This document shows, piece by piece, positions 58,751-64,000 of a stretch of 64,000 nucleotides of DNA. A program made the position numbers and the translations under genes. The stretch lies in assembly GCA_963931865.1 (NCBI GenBank), contig OZ007509.1:16519115-16583114 (forward strand), written 5' to 3'. The number at the start of each line of letters is the position of its first letter. The stretch's first letter is position 1. Source of the DNA: Axinella damicornis. Lineage: Eukaryota; Porifera; Demospongiae; Axinellida; Axinellidae. The notes under the pieces are model-generated. The model was not told the origin of the DNA, did not search any database, and saw nothing but the letters and a program-made list of their open reading frames with translations.

Positions 58751-59258
58751 TATGTTGCTACCAGGATAGATCGCTGTGACTTGATAACAGCAGGCCACGA
58801 TATTTGTAGGGACTGGACTGAAATCCATAGAAATATAGCTATAGAACTGCATTACTAGTACTGTCACGGTTAGTGAAACATGCAGGCAATTTACTCACTA
58901 TTTTACTTTATCACTAACTTCCAGCTCTAGTAGCCTTAGCTAGCTACCTGCTACCGGTATGAAGGTGAATGCTGAAGTCTGAAAGTGGAAAGGGATGGGA
59001 CAGGACTGTATGAAATGGTGCCGTCTGCTGCCTTTTGTGTAATAATATCGCTGTGCCAGTCTGGAGTAGCTATACTGGCAGGAATCTATACACTTTCTAT
59101 GTTAATTAATCTGGCACATCCTAACCCTTAGGCCTTATAAACTACCCGAGCCTCGTACCCAGGCCTTCTCACCACAGTGCTTGTCGCTTGCAAATGCTGG
59201 GGCCCAGTGAGAACAGGGGCAGATCCAGGGGGGGGGGAGCTATACAGGGGGTAGTAGC

Positions 59259-59290
<32 letters not shown>

Positions 59291-59500
59291 CCCTTTCCAG
59301 TTCTGACCACACCCCTTGTTTACACGTGGACCCAACTTACAGTGTTGGAACCAGCAACAAAGAAGTTGAAAGGAAGTTCAGTGCTGACTTTTCCCAACGA
59401 AAAACAGCTTGAGACAGTCAGAATGAATCAGACACAGAGTCAACTTGTGCTGGGGACAAAAACGGTTCTCAGTTCAGACAACGTGCACGACGAATCTTCT
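58751..59500. other. Intergenic, no gene supported; element ends
   Basis: It holds a GAGCCTCGTACCCAGGCCTT hairpin half (59149), a CAGGGGCAGATCCAGG hAT-like end (59215) and a 33-base poly-C (59254). A short open frame (59342-59500, with EPATKKLKGSS) runs into the N gap; it may be a transposon or an upstream exon and is not assignable. Confidence 0.55.
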
Positions 59501-59700
59501 NNNNNNNNNNNNNNNNNNNNNNNNNNNNNNNNNNNNNNNNNNNNNNNNNNNNNNNNNNNNNNNNNNNNNNNNNNNNNNNNNNNNNNNNNNNNNNNNNNNN
59601 NNNNNNNNNNNNNNNNNNNNNNNNNNNNNNNNNNNNNNNNNNNNNNNNNNNNNNNNNNNNNNNNNNNNNNNNNNNNNNNNNNNNNNNNNNNNNNNNNNNN
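59501..59700. other. Assembly gap (200 N)
   Basis: A run of 200 N, likely of arbitrary length, flanked on the right by CA/CCCA-rich repeat. The upstream part of SMAD4 may be missing here. Confidence 0.99.
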
Positions 59701-59936
59701 CTTCTCCCCATACACTTGTGCACCCATCCCCACCCACACACACCCATCCTCCACCCACACACACACACACCCATCCCCCACCCACACACACACACCCATT
59801 CCCCACCCACCCACCCCCCCCCCCCCCCCCACACACACACACATCCCCCACGCACCCACACACCCATCCCCCACCCACTCACTCACACGCACACAACCAT
59901 CCCCCACACACATGAACACACACATGCACACACTTA
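59701..59936. repeat. CCCACACA-type low-complexity tract
   Basis: Imperfect CACACCCATCCCCCAC repeats running up to the acceptor of the first visible SMAD4 exon. Confidence 0.9.
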
Positions 59937-59937
59937 G

Positions 59938-62900
59938 CCCCTGACTTCTGGTGCACAATCACTTACTTTGAGATGGACGCACAGGTGGGGGAAATGTTTA
60001 AAGTGCCCTCCAGTCTGCTGGGAGTGACAGTAGATGGGTACGTGGACCCATCAGGTGGCGACCGGTTTTGCCTGGGCGGCTCTCCAATGTACATCGCACT
60101 GATGCCAGTGACAAAGCCAGACTGCACATTGGGAAAGGTAGGAACTCTCGGTCCTCATTGTCCAATTTCCCTCTCCCCTCCTCTTGCCCCCCTCCCCCCT
60201 CCTCCTCACTTCTCCTTTTCTCCCTCCCCTCCTCTCCCTCCCTCCTCTCCCTCCCTCCCTCCCTCCCTCTCTCCCTCCCTCCCTCCCTCCCTCCCTCCCT
60301 CCCTCCCTCCCTCCCTCCCTCCCTCCCTCCCTCCCTCCCTCCCTCCCTCCCTCCCTCCCCCATCCTCCCTCCTTTCCTCCCATCCTCCCTCCCTCCCACC
60401 ACACGAGGTTTTGAAGTGTGAAAGCCTGTACATGCAGTCTGAGCATAAGCAGCTGTAATGCTGAATAAGTAGGCAAGACTGACAGGAAGTGATGTAATCA
60501 CTTCCTTTCTGATGAGATTCATCTAAGATGAATCTCATCAGGCTGCCATTGGGTGGGCAACCCAGATGGGGCACAGCAAGCCAAGCCAGAACCTGGCTGG
60601 CACCAACAGCCATATGGTCGTTTAGTTTGGCACTGGCACGACCCACCACAGAAGGGGGGGGGGGGGGGGTGGGGGGGGGGGGGGTAAGCACTGCATCTCT
60701 GCCGAAACCAATGATCCCTCCCTCCCTCCCTCCCTCCCTCCCTCCCTCCCTCCCTCCCCCTCCCTCCCTCCCTCCCTCCCTCCCTCCCTCCCTCCCTCCC
60801 CCTCCCCCCTCCCTCCCTCCCTCCCTCCCTCCCTCCCTCCCTCCCTCCTCCCTCCCCCTCCCTCCCTCCCTCCCTCCCTCCCTCCCTCCCTCCCTCCCTC
60901 CCTCCCTCCTTCCCTCCCTCCCTCCCCCCTCCCCCTCCCTCCCTCCTCCCTCCCTCCCCCTCCGCCCTTCCCTCCTTCCCCCCTCCCCTGTCACCTCTCG
61001 CTCTTCCCATATAGGGGTGATTCTGGATGAAAAGAATGACGGAGAGGTGTGGATCCGCTGCATGAGTGAACAAAGTGTCTTTGTTCAGAGCTACTACCTC
61101 GACCACCTGGCAGGGCGAGCCCCAGGGGACGCTGTACACAAGATATACCCCAAGGCCTACATTAAGGTATACAGTAGTGAGCATACGATTTCCTTATGGG
61201 AGGTATGTTTTTGTGCCAAAATTGGCAACCATTTTCTACGAAATATGGCATGCCAATTTTGGAATTAAACCAACATTGGCAGAAATAGCACCCCCGTTCT
61301 ATAGGATGACTGACGTGCCATTTAAGAACCAATGAACCAAAATTGGTATTAGACTTGGAAGAAACGTTGCACTATGTGTATGACTGAGATATGAAACTGG
61401 AGATTGTGCCATTGTGGTCAGCATAAAATGAGCTTTCAAATGATGATGTTAAAATGGATTTTAATTTCGGTCTCATTTTTGCTAAAAATCGCACTCGACC
61501 AAAGGCTATAATCCATGGTTTTCATGATTTTGGGTCAAAATTCAACCTACATCAAAATTGACATCGTTTGAAAGCTCCATTCATGCTGATCACAATGGTG
61601 CAAATCCCAGCCTTGTATCTCATTCCTAGCCCAAGATACGTCAGTTTTTGTATACTGTAACTGTAAGCCATCAAAAAAACTGCAGGTGTATATACAAAGC
61701 CTGGGAATGAGGCAATACATTCATGCCCCCAGGATGCCATCCACAATAAGTGGCATTGTAGATGTAACAAACCGAGCTTTGAAGGTGATTAATTAAGTTA
61801 ATTTGCTGGCTTCACTATGTATCCTTGGTGTGCTGATGCAGTACTGAGCATAGTCTTGTCCCCAGACCTTTCAGGCTTTCATCCAGCATGTATATTGCTT
61901 TCAGTATAAAGCGATACTAAAATCATATAATGTGGAGAGAAAAAAATGATGGCAGCGGTGGGATTCGAACCCACGCCACTTTCGTGACTGGTGCCTTAAA
62001 CCAGCGCCTTAGACCGCTCGGCCACGCTACCACACACTAGCAATATTCCACACTTCCATATTTATGCTTTGACGACAATGCAGAGTACTGGGGTTGGTTG
62101 GGCCTGGGACCGAGACTACACTGAGCAGGGATCTGTCGCTCACCAGGAGTGCTGTTTCTGGTTCGTTGTTCCATTTTTGGCAGAAATGGCACATCAGTCT
62201 CCGTATAGAACAGAAGTGCTGTTCTACCAAATTTTAAAATTGACATGCCATAATTGGTAAAAAAATGGTTTCCAGAATGTGCCAGTTTTGGCATGTGAGC
62301 ATAACTGCCTTATAGAGATCAGTCTAGCAGCTAGCCCCTCTTCACCCAGCCGGTCAAGCAGGCGCACGGCGAAGCCGTGTTGACCGGCTGGGCAGAGAGG
62401 GGCTAGCGGCTAGACTGTATAGAGATGTGATATGTCCTGGCATGCGGTGAACTATTAAGTGTATATCTTCCTCCCTTCCCAGGTGTTTGATCTCCACCAG
62501 TGCTATGAGGAGATGCAGAAGCAGGCGGCCCAGGCCTGTGCCGCTGTCGCTGCTCAGACTGCTGCTGTCAGGGGGAGTGGCATACTAGGTCAGACTGCTG
62601 CTTATAGTACTGTATTCCAAAGTGTTGACATTTACAGCTGGTCATCCTCGTACCCAGATTTGTAGCCTACAGGAGGGGCAAGACTAGCTATTTGATTCAC
62701 CACCTCTATTCTGGTCCCTGTAACCTATGTACCATTGCTCGATCGGTTGGAATCAATGCACAGAGCTATGAACACACAAGATGGTACCCCGGTGTTTCAC
62801 ATTCACTTCCTGACTCTAACACACCTCGATCTCTGGCTATAGCTTATTACCACTGAAGCTGATGCTTCCATATGCTGCAGTGTGAAGTGGAGTTACAGTG

Positions 62901-63228
62901 GAGCTCTGTATCTATAGCTCTTACATGTCTACTGATCCATGAGGTCTGCTTCTGTTCTGCTTTCACAGGGAGCCTCAGCAATCCCAATATCCGTATTGAT
63001 CCGAACATGGCGAAGGGGATAGGTGTGGATGACTTCAGGCGGCTGTGCATCCTGCGTTTGAGCTTTGTCAAGGGCTGGGGGCCTGACTACCGGCGGCAGA
63101 GCATCAAGGAAACCCCTTGCTGGATCGAAATTACGCTGCACCGTGCCCTGCAGCTACTGGACAATGTGCTGCACAGCATGCCTTCTGAACAGCAGATACA
63201 GGAGGGCATTGGTGAGAGAATGGAGTAG
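59938..63228 (+). CDS. SMAD4: SMAD4 (co-SMAD), MH2 domain, partial with apparent frameshift
   Basis: The common-mediator SMAD that joins receptor SMADs in TGF-beta/BMP signalling and enters the nucleus. Four exons are visible: 59938-60137, 61015-61166, 62483-62588 and 62969-63228. They encode the MH2 domain: [78 protein letters not shown], an Ala/Gln-rich loop as in SMAD4 ([14 protein letters not shown]), [20 protein letters not shown] and [16 protein letters not shown]. At about 60073-60078 one base is missing between FCLG and LSNVHR. The last exon either stops at 63226-63228 or is spliced from GTGAGA at 63212. The MH1 domain is not found; it should lie upstream, in or before the gap. SSXS is absent, as expected for a co-SMAD. 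Confidence 0.93.
60236..60358. repeat. (CCCT)n microsatellite
   Basis: About 120 bases of CCCT repeats in the SMAD4 intron between exons at 60137 and 61015. Confidence 0.95.
60655..60684. repeat. Poly-G tract
   Basis: About 28 G interrupted by a T, between the two CCCT arrays. Confidence 0.85.
60716..60960. repeat. (CCCT)n microsatellite, second block
   Basis: About 245 bases of CCCT with interruptions, ending 50 bases before the acceptor of the next SMAD4 exon. It probably contributes pyrimidine-rich context to splicing. Confidence 0.95.
61201..61330. repeat. Left member of an inverted pair in SMAD4 intron
   Basis: TTTGTGCCAAAATTGGC, ATATGGCATGCCAATTTT and GGCAGAAATAGCAC blocks recur in inverse at about 62160-62300. 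Confidence 0.7.
61387..61625. repeat. Imperfect 240-base palindrome
   Basis: GAGATATGAAACTGG...CCATTGTGGTCAGCAT...GAGCTTTCAAATGATG is mirrored by CATCGTTTGAAAGCTC...ATGCTGATCACAATGG...TATCTC. It is in the same SMAD4 intron. Confidence 0.8.
61950..62031 (-). tRNA. tRNA-Leu (anticodon AAG), copy 3
   Basis: Identical over the 82-nt tRNA to the two copies in SUCLA2 intron 12. The flanks also match (AAAAAATGATGGC on one side; CACACTAGCAATATTCCACAC on the other), and the match continues into 25 bases of SUCLA2 exon 9 sequence ending at about 62088. It lies in a SMAD4 intron, antisense to the gene. Confidence 0.93.
62321..62416. repeat. Near-perfect 96-base hairpin
   Basis: AGTCTAGCAGCTAGCCCCTC and CAGCCGGTCAA are mirrored around CGCACGGCGAAGCCG. 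It lies in SMAD4 just upstream of the exon at 62483. A relative occurs at 26180. Confidence 0.9.
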
Positions 63229-63609
63229 CCGGAAGGGGAGGGGAGAGAGGGGGAGGGAGAAGGGAGGGAGGGGGAAGGAGGGAGGGGGAAGGAGAGGAAG
63301 GGGAAGGAGGGAAGGGGAAGGAGAGGGGGAGTGGGTAGGGAAAGGGTGAACGATATGAGGAAATCATGCTGCAACTACTGGACTATGTGCTGCACAGCAT
63401 CCCTCGGAGCAGCAGATACAGGAGGGCATTGGTAATAGCAGGAGAAAGAGGAGAGGTGGAGTTGTAGTGAACAATACAAGAGACTGAACAGACTGTTATG
63501 AGCTAAATGTTTTAAGGGACCTTAGTCTGATTTTTAAGTTCATAGTTAATTAACTAGAGTGAATATCTTTTCCCTCCCTCCACACACACACACGCACGCA
63601 CGCGCACGC

Positions 63610-63642
<33 letters not shown>

Positions 63643-64000
63643 GCTCAATCTACTCCAGGTCCCTCCCCTTCACCGTTCACATAAACAAGAGTAACCTGTC
63701 TAATCAAAAAATTAATCTTTTATCCGGCAACATGTGATGCTCGCAGCCATTCACTCTTCCACTCAGTCAGTATCCACCATTCTATCCCACTCTGTGCATT
63801 CATTAGCAGTCTCAGCACATTACCTACTTGTCATTGAGCACATAATTATTGCCGCAGTATACCTGTAGTGTTGTGTTGTATGGGTTCACTTCAAACCTTC
63901 AAACTTCTAGTTCCTCCCCCCCCCCCCCCCCCCCCCCCCCAACAGTAGACGAAGTAGGGTGGGACAGGGGGAGGTGCACGTGGGTGGGTGCACAGGAGTT
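63229..64000. other. SMAD4 3' region: GA-rich tract, exon-tail duplicate, CA repeat, poly-C
   Basis: 63231-63345 is (GGGGA)n-rich. 63368-63431 repeats the end of the last SMAD4 exon. 63583-63641 is a CA repeat. 63916-63940 is poly-C followed by a possible acceptor (CCCAACAG). No further coding exon can be assigned. Confidence 0.7.
63368..63431 (+). pseudogene. Partial duplicate of the SMAD4 terminal exon
   Basis: CTGCAACTACTGGACTATGT through GGAGGGCATTGGT repeats positions 63149-63213 with substitutions and small deletions that break the frame. The donor-like ATTG/GT is kept (GGTAATAG). Confidence 0.88.

Noticed and set aside
59440..59958. Frames spanning the N gap
   Set aside because: The gap is 200 unknown bases of probably arbitrary size, so no reading frame can be carried across it.
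60051..61063. Long Ser/Pro or Gly/Arg/Glu frames over the CCCT repeats
   Set aside because: Repeat translation with no codon bias. It lies in a SMAD4 intron with well-defined exon edges.

Overview
The window is animal nuclear DNA. It holds spliced genes with short phased GT/AG introns, metazoan signalling genes (NCK, SMAD4, a Ski-like cofactor), three cytosolic tRNA-Leu genes and a dense load of DNA-transposon debris. Compact genes, short intergenic spaces, many hairpin MITEs and signs of high heterozygosity fit a non-bilaterian invertebrate, most simply a sponge. The taxon is an inference. A 200-base N gap (59501-59700) shows this is scaffolded assembly.

Layout. 1-10.8 kb: MED14 (minus, N-terminal part) lies head-to-head with NCK (plus). 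NCK converges on an unrecognised five-exon gene (minus, 145 aa), which in turn lies head-to-head with a Ski/Sno-like gene (plus). 11.8-14.8 kb: a pogo/Tigger-type transposon with an intact transposase ORF and long inverted arms. 15.7-16.8 kb: an intronless secreted or membrane-anchored esterase of the PHB-depolymerase/feruloyl-esterase type. 18.2-25.6 kb: SUCLA2 (plus, 13 exons, mitochondrial presequence), with two tRNA-Leu(AAG) genes in its last intron. 26.5-37.6 kb: POLD3 (minus, 18 exons), the third subunit of DNA polymerase delta, carrying a 2.9 kb TIR transposon in intron 2. It is head-to-head with PPP6C (plus, 9 exons, 37.7-42.4 kb).

42.47-56.64 kb is a second copy of the 25.53-37.62 kb block: the last SUCLA2 exon plus all of POLD3, in the same orientation. 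This copy has extra insertions (a truncated LINE with target-site duplication, two TIR elements) and has lost POLD3 exon 5, which breaks the reading frame. It is either a segmental duplication with a decaying paralogue or a diverged haplotype joined in tandem by the assembler.

56.6-58.75 kb is an unusual array of about seven units, each with an ATG, a short ORF and (in six of seven) a consensus splice donor. Next to it is a 36-bp tandem repeat. 59.9-63.2 kb holds the MH2 half of SMAD4 (plus), with one apparent frameshift, a tRNA-Leu in an intron and CCCT microsatellites. The N-terminal MH1 half is not seen and may lie in or beyond the gap.

Functionally, MED14 is general transcription machinery; NCK, the Ski-like protein and SMAD4 are signalling (SMAD4 and Ski proteins are direct partners in TGF-beta signalling); SUCLA2 is the TCA cycle; POLD3 and PPP6C act in DNA replication and cell-cycle control. 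I see no operons. Likely shared regulation comes from three head-to-head promoter regions.
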